Source of the DNA: Succinivibrionaceae bacterium UBA3769
GTDB taxonomy: Bacteria; Pseudomonadota; Gammaproteobacteria; Enterobacterales; Succinivibrionaceae
Reading direction: 5' to 3'
DNA: 30,443 bases
Assembly: GCA_002372325.1 (NCBI GenBank)
Contig: DFFT01000143.1
Span: 1-30,443, forward strand
Shown one piece after another: positions 23,410 through 30,443 of this stretch (position 1 is its first letter; each line of letters starts with the position of its first letter). The notes under the pieces were generated by a model, which was not told where the DNA came from, ran no database searches, and was given only the letters and a program-made list of their open reading frames with translations. The position numbers and the translations under genes are program-made.

Positions 23410-23836
23410 GCTTTGTCAGAATGCCGGGCCCGTACCGGTGGGTTCATAAAATGCCCCGGCGGCTTTCGGCGGTTAAAAATGCGGCAATGGAGATGCCGTG
23501 AGGCCGGACAGGGAGGGCAAAACAGGAGCTTTCCCCGGCAAAAAGTGATCAGATTGGCAGTATTTTCAGGTTATGACGCATTATTGTTCTAACTTGCTGA
23601 ATTTTTTATTAATATTTAGCGGCGGTTTCTCCGGAAACCCTGACAGCTGTAATTATTCCGGCTTTCAGGGGAATTTGCGGAAATACGTTTAGTTTTGCTA
23701 TGAAATCAGAGCTTATCAGTGTATAATGCCGACGATTTTTGCTTGGGGTCAGGCGGATGCGGAGTTCCGGGATGCGCCCGGAAAATCCGTGAGTGACTAC
23801 TACTATTATTGGTTTGATTAAGGAAGTTTCATTTTT
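23410..23836. other. Extended miaA-hfq spacer
   Basis: The first 140 bases are GC-rich with no gene or clear terminator. The region 23580-23640 is AT-rich. A perfect -10 box for hfq lies at 23722-23727. No tRNA, no open frame with a usable start and no known sRNA was recognised, though a small RNA cannot be excluded by eye. Confidence 0.45.
23722..23727 (+). promoter_or_regulatory. Probable hfq -10 box
   Basis: A perfect TATAAT lies 109 bases upstream of hfq. Spacings of 16-18 bases give no good -35. The predicted hfq leader is about 100 bases, which leaves room for the translational autoregulation known for E. coli hfq. Confidence 0.4.
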
Positions 23837-24109
23837 ATGTCAAAAGGCCAATCATTGCAAGATCCTTTCTTAAACGCTCTTCGGAAGGAAAGAATCCCGG
23901 TATCCATATATCTGGTAAACGGCATCAAGCTGCAGGGACAGGTGGAGTCTTTCGATCAGTTCGTTATTCTTTTGAAGAACAACGTTAATCAGATGGTATA
24001 CAAGCATGCCATTTCGACAGTTGTTCCGGCCAAGGCTGTTTCTCTTTCCGATGATGATGCTCCGGCTCCTGATGCTGCCGGGAAGGGAAAAACGGCTTCA
24101 GAATCCTGA
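23837..24109 (+). CDS. hfq: RNA chaperone Hfq
   Basis: A hexameric Sm-like protein that pairs small RNAs with mRNAs. The Sm1 region (QDPFLNALRKERIPVSIYLV, NGIKLQGQVESFDQF) and Sm2 (NQMVYKHAISTVVP) are almost identical to E. coli Hfq, including proximal-face residues (Q8, F42, Y55, K56, H57 by homology). At 90 residues it has a short, acidic C-terminal tail compared with 102 in E. coli. It is followed by hflX after 43 bases with no terminator. Confidence 0.97.
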   Translation: MSKGQSLQDPFLNALRKERIPVSIYLVNGIKLQGQVESFDQFVILLKNNVNQMVYKHAISTVVPAKAVSLSDDDAPAPDAAGKGKTASES

Positions 24110-24152
24110 ATTCCTGTGATGCCGGCTTTGCGTAAGGCCGAGGAGTTTTAAG

Positions 24153-25499
24153 ATTACTGCTCTTTTCGATTTTGATGAACGCTGCAGGGGCGGGGCAAAG
24201 GCCGTTCTTGTCAGCGTTTCGTTTTCAGATGCGGATGATACGGCGCGGGTGGCCGAGCTTAAAATGCTGGTGCTGTCTTCCGGAGCCGAGGCTGTCGGGC
24301 TTCTGACCTGTTCCCGTACCGCTCCCGATCCCAAATATTTCATCGGTTCCGGCAAGATCGAGGAGCTTAAAGCTCTGGTGGAGTCCTGCCAGGGCGAGAC
24401 CGTTATCTTCAATCATGAGCTCTCGCCTTCTCAGGAGAGAAACCTTGAAAGCTTTCTGGGCTGCCGGGTTATCACGAGAACCGCTCTTATTCTGGACATT
24501 TTTGCGGCCCGGGCCCGCACCCGGGAGGGGAAGCTCCAGGTGGAGCTGGCGCAGCTGGGCTATCTGGAGACTCGGCTGGTACGCGGCTGGACGCATCTCG
24601 AACGGCAGCGGGGCGGCTTCGGTCTCCGGGGCGGTCCCGGCGAAACTCAGCTGGAATATGACCGGCGTCTTTTGAAGGAAAGAGTCAATATCCTCCGGAA
24701 GGAGCTCCGGGAGGTGGAGAAGCAGCGGGAGCAGAACGGCCGCGCCCGTTCCCGCCGGGGGATTCCGGTGGTGTCTCTGGTGGGCTACACCAATTCCGGG
24801 AAGTCCACGCTGTTTAACACCATGACTAATGCCGGCGTTTATGCTGCGGATCAGCTCTTTGCCACGCTGGATCCCACCCTGCGCACGGTCAGCATACCCC
24901 GGGTGGGGAAGACGGTGTTTGCTGATACCGTGGGCTTTATCAGAGATCTCCCTCATAATCTGGTGGCGGCCTTCAAGGCCACTCTCAGAGAGGCCCGGGA
25001 ATCTGATCTGGCCCTCATGGTCATTGATTCCGCAGACGGGGACATGGATGACATGATCGCCGCGGTGGAGGATGTCATGGAGGACATCGGAGCCGGCAGC
25101 GTTCCGGTGCTGAAGGTTTTCAACAAAATTGACCGGATTCCCGGGATCTCGCCCCATATTGAGCATGACAGCGCGGGATTGCCCCGTTCCGTGTCCATTT
25201 CCGCCAAGACCGGAGCCGGGGTTGATCTCCTCCTTCGGGCCATTTCGGATCGGCTTGGTCATGACCGGATCAGTCTGGAGCTAACCCTGCCGCCGGATGC
25301 GGGGGCTTTAAGGCAGCGGCTTTTTGAGATGGGGGCTATCGAATCCGAGTCCTATGATGACAGCGGCACAGCCTGTCTGCGCGTTACCCACTCCCGGACG
25401 GAATTAGCCAGGCTTTCGGCTCGCTTCGGGGGAGCTCTGGAGCGTTATGTTACTGCTCCGGCTTCCTTCAGCTTCCGCCGGGAGGTCTGGGAGGACTGA
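24153..25499 (+). CDS. hflX: GTPase HflX (apparent ATT start)
   Basis: A ribosome-associated GTPase that splits stalled 70S/100S ribosomes under stress. The N-terminal HflX domain shows DPKYFIGSGKIEEL, SPSQERNLE, ARTREGKLQVELAQL and GFGLRGGPGETQLE; the G domain shows GYTNSGKST, DTVGFIRDLPH, NKID and SAKTGAG. The first ATG/GTG/TTG-type codon in frame is the GTG at 24249, but clear homology (FDFDERCRGGAKAVLVSVSF, cf. E. coli FDRYDAGEQAVLVHIYF) extends upstream of it. The only likely start is ATT at 24153, seven bases after a perfect AGGAG at 24141-24145, giving 448 residues. A small hairpin (CGGCTTT / AAGGCCG) just before the Shine-Dalgarno could influence translation. The alternative is a sequencing or assembly error. 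Confidence 0.92.
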   Translation: MTALFDFDERCRGGAKAVLVSVSFSDADDTARVAELKMLVLSSGAEAVGLLTCSRTAPDPKYFIGSGKIEELKALVESCQGETVIFNHELSPSQERNLESFLGCRVITRTALILDIFAARARTREGKLQVELAQLGYLETRLVRGWTHLERQRGGFGLRGGPGETQLEYDRRLLKERVNILRKELREVEKQREQNGRARSRRGIPVVSLVGYTNSGKSTLFNTMTNAGVYAADQLFATLDPTLRTVSIPRVGKTVFADTVGFIRDLPHNLVAAFKATLREARESDLALMVIDSADGDMDDMIAAVEDVMEDIGAGSVPVLKVFNKIDRIPGISPHIEHDSAGLPRSVSISAKTGAGVDLLLRAISDRLGHDRISLELTLPPDAGALRQRLFEMGAIESESYDDSGTACLRVTHSRTELARLSARFGGALERYVTAPASFSFRREVWED

Positions 25500-25556
25500 A
25501 GCCGGGGGCGGGAACCCGGATTACCGGAGCGCTTTCCCGGGAGACGGATCCCTGTC

Positions 25557-25585
25557 TTTAATTCTTACCGGCTAATGACTATAAT
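25557..25585 (+). promoter_or_regulatory. Promoter for hflKC
   Basis: TTTAAT (25557-25562) and a perfect TATAAT (25580-25585) are 17 bases apart, 81 bases before the hflK start, in the 167-base hflX-hflK gap. Confidence 0.5.
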
Positions 25586-25666
25586 TCACTGTTCTGTTTT
25601 TAAAAACGGCATCGTTGCAAACAGCTCAGAAGTTCAATCAGTTTCACCCCTTAGAGGAGTTTTACC

Positions 25667-26746
25667 ATGTCATGGAATGAACCCAGCGACCGCGGAGACG
25701 GCAGCGACAGCGGCAGAGAGGATCGGGAAAGACGCGATCCCTGGCAGCGGGATCGGCGTCCGCAGAATGACGGCAGCGACGACGACGGGTTTGCTTTTAT
25801 CACAGATTTCTGGAAAAAGCTTTCCGGCGGGAAAGGCGGGAGTCCCTTTGACAAAAAATCATCTTCCCCGGCTAAGGGAGCTATGCTGATCCTTCTCCTG
25901 GTGGTTCTGGGGATAGCCGCTACCGGTTTTTATACCGTGCGGGAGGCCGAAAGATCTGTAGTGCTGTCTTTGGGCAAGTTTGAGAAGGTTGAAGAACCCG
26001 GGCTTCACTGGTACTGTCCCTTCCTGCAAAGCTACAAGACCGTGGATATTCAGATGGTGCGATCCACCAGATCCAAGGGATCCATGCTGACTCAGGATGA
26101 AAATGTCGTCAACGTGGAAATGGAGGTGCAGTACCGCATTGATAATCCGGTGAATTACCTCTATCAGACGGTAAATCCCGATGACAGCCTGAATCAGGCT
26201 ACCGACAGCGCGCTCCGCTATGTTATCGGCCATACCTCCATGGACGATGTGCTGACCAACGGCCGCGAAAGGGTGAGACAGGCCACCCGGGAGCTTTTGG
26301 GGAACATTATCTTGCCGTATAAAATGGGACTTTCCATTGTGGATGTGAACTTCCTCCCGGCCCGGGCTCCTGAAGAGGTGAAGGCCGCTTTTGATGATGC
26401 CATTGCTGCTCAGGAAGACGAACAGCGTTTTAAGCGCGAGGCTGTTGCCTATAAGAATGAGGTGATCCCCAAGGCCGAGGGCAAGGCCCGCCGCCTTCTG
26501 GAGGAGGCCGAGGGCTATCAGCGGGAGGTGGTGGCCAAGGCCCGGGGCGATGTGGCCCGCTTTGAGAAGATTCTTCCGGAGTACCTGCGTTCCCCCGAGG
26601 TTACCAGACGCCGCATTTATCTGGAAACCATGGAGGAGGTCTATAGCAGTAACCCCAAGGTTATCATCAATACCGGCAGCAAGGGAGCCCAGCAGCTCAT
26701 GTATCTGCCCCTGGAGGAGCTTATTAAGAAGGGAGGGAAGCAGTAA
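25667..26746 (+). CDS. hflK: FtsH protease modulator HflK
   Basis: A membrane SPFH/prohibitin-like protein that forms the HflKC cage around FtsH. An acidic, Gly/Asp/Arg-rich N-terminus (1-70) precedes a single membrane span (71-90, AMLILLLVVLGIAATGFY) and the periplasmic SPFH domain with ERSVVLSLGKFEKVEEPGLH. A long helix follows (200-310), with NFLPARAPEEVKAAFDDAIA and KNEVIPKAEGKARR. At 359 residues it is shorter than E. coli HflK (419). GAGGAG seven bases ahead supports the start. The stop overlaps the hflC ATG by one base (TAATG). Confidence 0.95.
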   Translation: MSWNEPSDRGDGSDSGREDRERRDPWQRDRRPQNDGSDDDGFAFITDFWKKLSGGKGGSPFDKKSSSPAKGAMLILLLVVLGIAATGFYTVREAERSVVLSLGKFEKVEEPGLHWYCPFLQSYKTVDIQMVRSTRSKGSMLTQDENVVNVEMEVQYRIDNPVNYLYQTVNPDDSLNQATDSALRYVIGHTSMDDVLTNGRERVRQATRELLGNIILPYKMGLSIVDVNFLPARAPEEVKAAFDDAIAAQEDEQRFKREAVAYKNEVIPKAEGKARRLLEEAEGYQREVVAKARGDVARFEKILPEYLRSPEVTRRRIYLETMEEVYSSNPKVIINTGSKGAQQLMYLPLEELIKKGGKQ

Positions 26747-27657
26747 TGAAAATTTCGCTGAACACGGTGCTCCTGACTGCTGTCATTCTGGGCTTCACGC
26801 TGTTTAATTCCCTGTTTGTGGTGCATGAGGGCGAACGCGCTCTGGTGACCCGCTTTGCCAAGGTGCTCCGGGACAGCAGCAGTCAGGTTATTGTTTACGA
26901 GCCGGGGCCTCATTTCAAATGGCCCTTTGTGGATAAGGTCAAGCTTCTGGATGCCCGGATTCAGACCCTGAACTCCAATGAGGATCGTTTTGTTACGGTG
27001 GAGAAAAAGGATCTCATCATCGATTCCTACGTAAAGTGGCAGATCGAGGATTTTGTGAAGTACTATCTTTCCACCAAGGGAGATCGCTTCCAGGCCGAAA
27101 GCCTTTTGCGCACCAAGATCACCAACAGCCTGAGAAGCCAGATTGGTCTTCTGACCATCAAGGAAATCGTCTCCGGCAAAAGCGAAGCCGGCGACAGTGA
27201 CGATACTCAGGACTCCAAGCGGGATCAGGTCATGCAGAACGCTCTTCAGGCCACCTCGGTTTCCGCCCGGGATCTGGGCATCCGCATCATTGACGTGCGG
27301 ATGATGAAGATAAACCTGCCGAAGGAGGTTTCGGATTCCATTTATCAGCGCATGCGGGCAGAGCGCGATGCCGTGGCCCGGCTGCATCGTTCTCAGGGCC
27401 GCCAGGAGGCCGAGGCTATCAGGGCCAATGCCGATCGCCAGTCAGTGGTGAAGCTGGCCGAGGCGGAAAAGCAGGCCAAAACCATCAAGGCACAAGGGGA
27501 GGCCGAGGCCACGCAGATCTATGCCGATTCCTATTCCCGCAATACCGAGCTCTTCGATTTTCTGCGCAGCATGGATGCCTACCGGAAGAGCATGGGTAAC
27601 GGCGGCAACATCATTGTTACCGATGAAGACAATGAGTTCTTTAAGCACATGAAGTAA
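26746..27657 (+). CDS. hflC: FtsH protease modulator HflC
   Basis: Partner of HflK in the membrane cage that limits FtsH access to substrates. An N-terminal membrane anchor (about 5-23, LNTVLLTAVILGFTLFNSL) precedes the SPFH domain (VVHEGERALVTRFAKV, GPHFKWPFVD). The following helix carries RMRAERDAVARLHRSQGRQE, AEAIRANADR and QGEAEATQIYADSY. At 303 residues, near E. coli (334). Residues 145-160 hold an acidic insertion (KSEAGDSDDTQDSKRD) near the site where E. coli HflC has a variable loop. It is the last gene of the block before a strong hairpin. Confidence 0.95.
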   Translation: MKISLNTVLLTAVILGFTLFNSLFVVHEGERALVTRFAKVLRDSSSQVIVYEPGPHFKWPFVDKVKLLDARIQTLNSNEDRFVTVEKKDLIIDSYVKWQIEDFVKYYLSTKGDRFQAESLLRTKITNSLRSQIGLLTIKEIVSGKSEAGDSDDTQDSKRDQVMQNALQATSVSARDLGIRIIDVRMMKINLPKEVSDSIYQRMRAERDAVARLHRSQGRQEAEAIRANADRQSVVKLAEAEKQAKTIKAQGEAEATQIYADSYSRNTELFDFLRSMDAYRKSMGNGGNIIVTDEDNEFFKHMK

Positions 27658-27686
27658 TCCGGATCCTTCCTGAAAATCAAAAGAGG

Positions 27687-27729
27687 TCAGGGCCTTTTGC
27701 ACCGGTGCGCCGGATGGAAAAGGCCCTGA
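27687..27729. terminator. Shared terminator of convergent hflC and unknown gene
   Basis: A perfect 12-base stem TCAGGGCCTTTT / AAAAGGCCCTGA encloses a 19-base loop, 30 bases after the hflC stop. T runs are short on both strands, but a convergent, shared role is likely. Confidence 0.6.
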
Positions 27730-27763
27730 TTGCTGTCACAGGATACGGACGCACAGGATATGT

Positions 27764-27809
27764 CCCCGCAGTTCCGGAAAAACTTCTGGAGCCGCTTTTT
27801 TCTGCGGGG
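27764..27809. terminator. Second hairpin between the convergent genes
   Basis: CCCCGCAG (27764-27771) pairs perfectly with CTGCGGGG (27802-27809), followed by CTTTT on the plus strand. It may back up termination. Confidence 0.4.
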
Positions 27810-27854
27810 CTTTTGAGGCTGATAACAAAGATCAGGCTGGATGCTCTGTCAGGA

Positions 27855-28523
27855 TTACCACCCCATTTTTTTGGCGCTTTCCGCCATCAGCTTTCTCATA
27901 AACATGATTTGAGCCTCTGCCTTGTTCTGGAATTCCGGATGGGCATCCTTAACCGCATTTCTGATTATCTTTTCTGTTTCCGGCAGATTGTCCAGAAAAT
28001 ATCCCTCCAGCACGGCGGCATGATCGGGACCGAAGGGGAATACGCAGGTGCCGACGTAATTGTTTTCATAGCTGGCGTCATAGAAGTATTTCTGCGCCAG
28101 ATCCCGGAGGCGCTCTTTGGAAGCCATGAGGAAGCCCGGGGAATAAAGCTGATTCAGGGCATTGGCGATGAGCGGTTTCTCGGAATATTCCGCCGGATAC
28201 CAGAAGTGGCAGACCTCCAGCAGGACGGAGGAGTTTTTGGCGGCTGTGATGCCGAAGCCCTGATGATTGGGATCCGGCGGCAGGAACACAAAACGGCCGT
28301 CTGTCATGATCGGTTCAAAACCGAATTCCTTGTCCGGAAAATAGGTGTCAATGAAGGTAAAGAGGGGATCGTTTTCCTTAAGACGCTTTTTGCCGGCGGG
28401 GCTGTCCGCTTCGCCGGGAACCCCGGGGATGAGCAGCCACATCATGGGATCTGCAATCATGTCCTTAAGATGGGCGCTGCGGTATTTCTTTTTGTATACG
28501 GCGGGAAGCTTCAGTTTTTCCAT
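27855..28523 (-). CDS. Protein of unknown function
   Basis: A 222-residue soluble protein that I do not recognise. There is no signal peptide or membrane segment. It is rich in aromatic residues and Pro (for example LPPDPNHQGFGI near 90, CHFWYPAEYSEKP near 120, VFPFGPDHAAVLEGYF near 170). The N-terminus is basic (KLKLPAVYKKKYR) and the C-terminus is a charged helix (FQNKAEAQIMFMRKLMAESA). AAGGA six bases before the ATG at 28521-28523 supports that start over one 13 codons upstream. Codon use is like the core genes, so it is probably an old resident. It is transcribed towards hflC and separated from it by two hairpins. There is no basis for a functional call. Confidence 0.75.
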   Translation of the reverse strand: MEKLKLPAVYKKKYRSAHLKDMIADPMMWLLIPGVPGEADSPAGKKRLKENDPLFTFIDTYFPDKEFGFEPIMTDGRFVFLPPDPNHQGFGITAAKNSSVLLEVCHFWYPAEYSEKPLIANALNQLYSPGFLMASKERLRDLAQKYFYDASYENNYVGTCVFPFGPDHAAVLEGYFLDNLPETEKIIRNAVKDAHPEFQNKAEAQIMFMRKLMAESAKKMGW

Positions 28524-29149
28524 ATGATTTCCTTGGTCTGGGACAGCCGGAGACGATGACATCTAACTGAGCTAAGTATAGCGGAAAAATGAGAAAGAAA
28601 CTTGTTACGGAGCCTCCTTGTTCTGCTCTTTCCTTTTTCATCGAAGTGAAAAGTATCAGCCTTCTCAATGCCTGAGAGAGCCTGTTACGATTTTTCCTGA
28701 ACAAAAAGCCCGCCTCCCGAAAAATTTTTTTCCGGAGAAAAATCGGGGCTTCCGAACCCTTAAAAACAGCCGTCTTGCGTTTCCGGCAGAGGTTCAAAAC
28801 GAGAATCGTTAACTTATAATGTCTGCGGTGCTTCAGACCATGATTTTTGAAAATTTTGCTTCTGAAAAATATTAATCGTCACAGCTTGTTATATAAGGGT
28901 TTGTCTGGCATCGCGCGTATAATAGCGATTAGTTGTCGAGAAAAATATAAATTTTGACATAGGCAGCAAAATTTTAATGAGTCCGTTTCGGACAGGTATA
29001 GAAATTTAACTGTATCCGTCAGGCATTGTCATACTTACTATAATGAATGTGTTTAAAAAATACTAATTAAAATTCTGTGACAATTATCCGTTTTCAGTGT
29101 TGCCGCTCTTTTTATAATAGGCTCCGTCAGCTGTTACACAGGAGAAATC
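28524..29149. other. Long AT-rich spacer before the Rpn nuclease gene
   Basis: About 630 bases without a supported gene. It contains several isolated TATAAT boxes on the plus strand (28918-28923, 29039-29044, 29113-29118), one TTGACA (28954-28959) without a fitting -10, and a small perfect hairpin GTCCG-TTT-CGGAC at 28981-28993. Base composition is much more AT-rich than the block to the left, consistent with acquired DNA. Confidence 0.5.
29091..29118 (+). promoter_or_regulatory. Promoter of the Rpn nuclease gene
   Basis: TTTTCA (29091-29096) and a perfect TATAAT (29113-29118) are 16 bases apart. The leader is about 25 bases. Confidence 0.55.
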
Positions 29150-30166
29150 ATGAAAATGCTTGACGAAAAGCTGCTTAAACAAGCACCGGATGATATTCAG
29201 GAAATTCTTAGGAAAAGCAAAGTGCAAACCGAAGAAGAAGCTAAGAATATCAAACTGTTTGGCGAGGTCAATTTTTTTGACGTCAGTTTTAATCAACTTT
29301 TTAAGGATCCTGAATATCTGAGGAGATTTTACCGGGAATTCTCCCAGAGGGATGTCTCGCCTGATCGCATTGAAGTGGTTACCCTGAAAGAGAGAGAGTC
29401 CTACAAAACTAAGGTCAGCAATGATCTGGGATTTTATGTCAGGCACGAGGATGACGAAGACGAGTTAATAGTTCTGGTGGAGGCTCAGAGCACCTGGAAT
29501 CCCAATATGCCGTACCGTTTTCTGGAGTACATCATGGCCACCTGGGGCAATTATGTTACCGATCATAAATTCAGCAAATACCGTGCCCCGCAGTTTTATC
29601 TGCCGCCCTCAAGGTGCTGCCTGATATATACCGGAGACGAAAAGGAGAAGCCGGACGGCATGATGAACTTCACTCGCATGTATCACCCGAAGATAACCCT
29701 TATACCCGAATATGTGCATTTTGACATACGTGTGATCTCCGCAAAAGAAAAAAGTACCATCGCAGGTCAGTATATCGGGTATTCAAGGCTTGCCGCAGGT
29801 CTCAGAACCAAATGCAAGGATAGTGTAGAATGTGTAGAGACCCTCAGGAAGGAGTGCCTCAAGGAGGGTTATGATGTCATGGCACAGTTTATTGACAAAA
29901 ACGCAACAAAAATGGTGGATGCTATGGAGATGTTAATTAATTCCAGGGAAATATTTCATGACTATGTTCAGGGTGAACGTCAGGATGCTGCTGAACAGGG
30001 CAGAAAAGAGGGTGAGAAAATAGGCGAAGCAAGAGGTGTGAAAAGAGGCGAGGAAAAAACCGTTGTCTATTTTTACAAAAAAGGCTTAATCCCAAGGGGT
30101 GAGGCAACAGCGAAACTCGGCGTAACGGATCAGGAATTTGAAATATTGCTGCAAAACTATAGCTGA
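29150..30166 (+). CDS. Rpn-family PD-(D/E)XK nuclease
   Basis: A 338-residue protein of the recombination-promoting nuclease / putative transposase group. The catalytic core lies in residues 40-240: FDVSFNQLFKDPEYLRRF, Asp92 in VSNDLGFYV, and the E-x-Q signature LVEAQSTW (Glu111, Gln113), followed by YRFLEYIMATW. The C-terminal tail (about 262-338) is charged (GERQDAAEQGRKEGEKIGEA) and ends in a short helical domain (KGLIPRGEATAKLGVTDQEF), typical of Rpn proteins. E. coli RpnA-E promote RecA-independent recombination; large Rpn nucleases have been reported to act against phage and to be inhibited by a small protein (RpnS) translated from inside the C-terminal region. In-frame ATG codons at 29912, 29924 and 29930 are candidate internal starts here. 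AGGAGA six bases before the ATG supports the main start. Confidence 0.85.
   Translation: MKMLDEKLLKQAPDDIQEILRKSKVQTEEEAKNIKLFGEVNFFDVSFNQLFKDPEYLRRFYREFSQRDVSPDRIEVVTLKERESYKTKVSNDLGFYVRHEDDEDELIVLVEAQSTWNPNMPYRFLEYIMATWGNYVTDHKFSKYRAPQFYLPPSRCCLIYTGDEKEKPDGMMNFTRMYHPKITLIPEYVHFDIRVISAKEKSTIAGQYIGYSRLAAGLRTKCKDSVECVETLRKECLKEGYDVMAQFIDKNATKMVDAMEMLINSREIFHDYVQGERQDAAEQGRKEGEKIGEARGVKRGEEKTVVYFYKKGLIPRGEATAKLGVTDQEFEILLQNYS
29975..30040 (+). repeat. Direct repeat, copy 1, in the Rpn tail
   Basis: These 66 bases, coding for ERQDAAEQGRKEGEKIGEAR and the next two residues, are identical to 30378-30443. Similarity continues leftwards for about 20 more bases with mismatches. Confidence 0.95.
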
Positions 30167-30197
30167 AATTTTTTTAGCTGAGTTTTCCGTTAACGAT

Positions 30198-30246
30198 GAC
30201 AGCGCGGTATCAGGAGGTGATTTCCGATATATGCGCTGTCTTTTTG
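30198..30246 (+). terminator. Terminator after the Rpn nuclease gene
   Basis: GACAGCGC pairs with GCGCTGTC, with TATC/GATA pairs inside, followed by TTTTT. It lies 32 bases beyond the stop codon and separates the nuclease from the short tail gene downstream. Confidence 0.75.
30204..30221 (+). repeat. Short imperfect direct repeat upstream of the tail gene
   Basis: GCGGTATCAGGAGGTGAT here and GCGGTAACAGGAGATGAT at 30305-30322 differ at two positions. The second copy supplies the ribosome binding site and first ATG codons of the downstream frame, which suggests local duplication. Confidence 0.5.
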
Positions 30247-30326
30247 TTCTGAAAGTGTTTCGGTTTTACGGTTTCAGCCGTTCATAGAGCCGGTAATGAG
30301 TGATGCGGTAACAGGAGATGATGACA

Positions 30327-30443
30327 ATGGGGCTTTCAATCAGAACCTCGGAAGAAATTCATGACTATCTTGAGAGGGAACGTCAGGATGCTGCTGAACA
30401 GGGCAGAAAAGAGGGTGAGAAAATAGGCGAAGCAAGAGGTGTG
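30327..30443 (+). CDS. Partial frame repeating the Rpn C-terminal tail
   Basis: An open frame that runs off the window. It begins MGLSIRTSEEIHDYLERERQ and continues with a stretch identical to the Rpn tail (DAAEQGRKEGEKIGEARGV). AGGAG nine bases before the ATG at 30327 supports a start here; in-frame ATGs also lie at 30318 and 30321. The upstream sequence contains no trace of the catalytic core, so the gene encodes only the tail region, at least as far as visible. It resembles a stand-alone RpnS-like inhibitor or an internally deleted rpn paralogue (leader plus tail). Which one cannot be told without the sequence beyond the window. Confidence 0.55.
   Translation, partial: MGLSIRTSEEIHDYLERERQDAAEQGRKEGEKIGEARGV
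30378..30443 (+). repeat. Direct repeat, copy 2, in the tail-only frame
   Basis: Sixty-six bases identical to 29975-30040 at an offset of 403 bases. The repeat reaches the end of the window and may continue. Confidence 0.95.

Noticed and set aside
23430..23480. T-arm-like GGGTTCATAA suggesting a tRNA
   Set aside because: The flanking bases do not form a T stem, and no acceptor or anticodon arm can be folded around it.
24225..25262. Minus-strand frame of 345 codons opposite hflX
   Set aside because: Antisense to a clear HflX G domain; no motif or ribosome binding site.
28918..28923. Isolated TATAAT as a promoter of a hidden gene
   Set aside because: No matching -35 at 16-18 bases and no frame with a start codon downstream before the next boxes.

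Overview
The window looks like a chromosome segment of a moderately GC-rich gammaproteobacterium. The strongest evidence is the order queG (divergent)-nnr-tsaE-amiB-mutL-miaA-hfq-hflX-hflK-hflC, which is the Escherichia coli order, together with prmA and fis of gammaproteobacterial type. A polyphosphate glucokinase, a ComFB-like protein and an Rpn nuclease in the gaps would fit an anaerobic Aeromonadales relative such as a Succinivibrionaceae member. That placement is inference and rests on no rRNA or phylogeny.

Left part (1-7140). The window opens just downstream of a 23S gene with a 5S rRNA and its terminators. Next come an orphan WYL-domain regulator of the BrxR/CapW type with its own promoter and a possible operator, the lipid phosphatase pgpA, and a stand-alone IS21-type transposase DNA-binding domain without a catalytic core. 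On the minus strand follow two genes that look like one operon: a DUF2791 P-loop ATPase (BrxD/SngB type) and an Lhr-like DEAD-box helicase (BrxHI/SngC type). This pair forms the core of Shango and part of BREX type 2, but no TerB, PglX, PglZ or other partner is visible. It is the best candidate here for a reduced or unusual defence system.

Middle (7274-14200, mostly minus strand). fis and prmA are present, but dusB, which often lies between them, is missing; the gap holds a fis promoter and an odd G9C6 tract. Upstream of prmA, overlapping its start, is a membrane protein resembling a PTS EIICB that has lost its phosphorylation cysteine. recJ is on the plus strand. Then, on the minus strand, come a truncated XRE antitoxin remnant, a ComFB-like protein and a ppgK polyphosphate glucokinase.

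Right part (14429-27657) is the conserved translation, repair and envelope block: queG, nnr, tsaE, amiB (with a 45-bp tandem repeat array), mutL, miaA, hfq, hflX (which seems to start at an ATT codon behind an ideal Shine-Dalgarno), hflK and hflC. tsaE and miaA modify tRNA A37, queG finishes queuosine, Hfq serves sRNAs, and HflKC controls FtsH.

Right edge (27658-30443). A convergent unknown protein is followed by a long AT-rich spacer and an Rpn-family PD-(D/E)XK nuclease. Immediately downstream is a short open frame, running off the window, that repeats the C-terminal tail of the nuclease almost exactly. This may be a stand-alone RpnS-like tail protein or a deleted paralogue.
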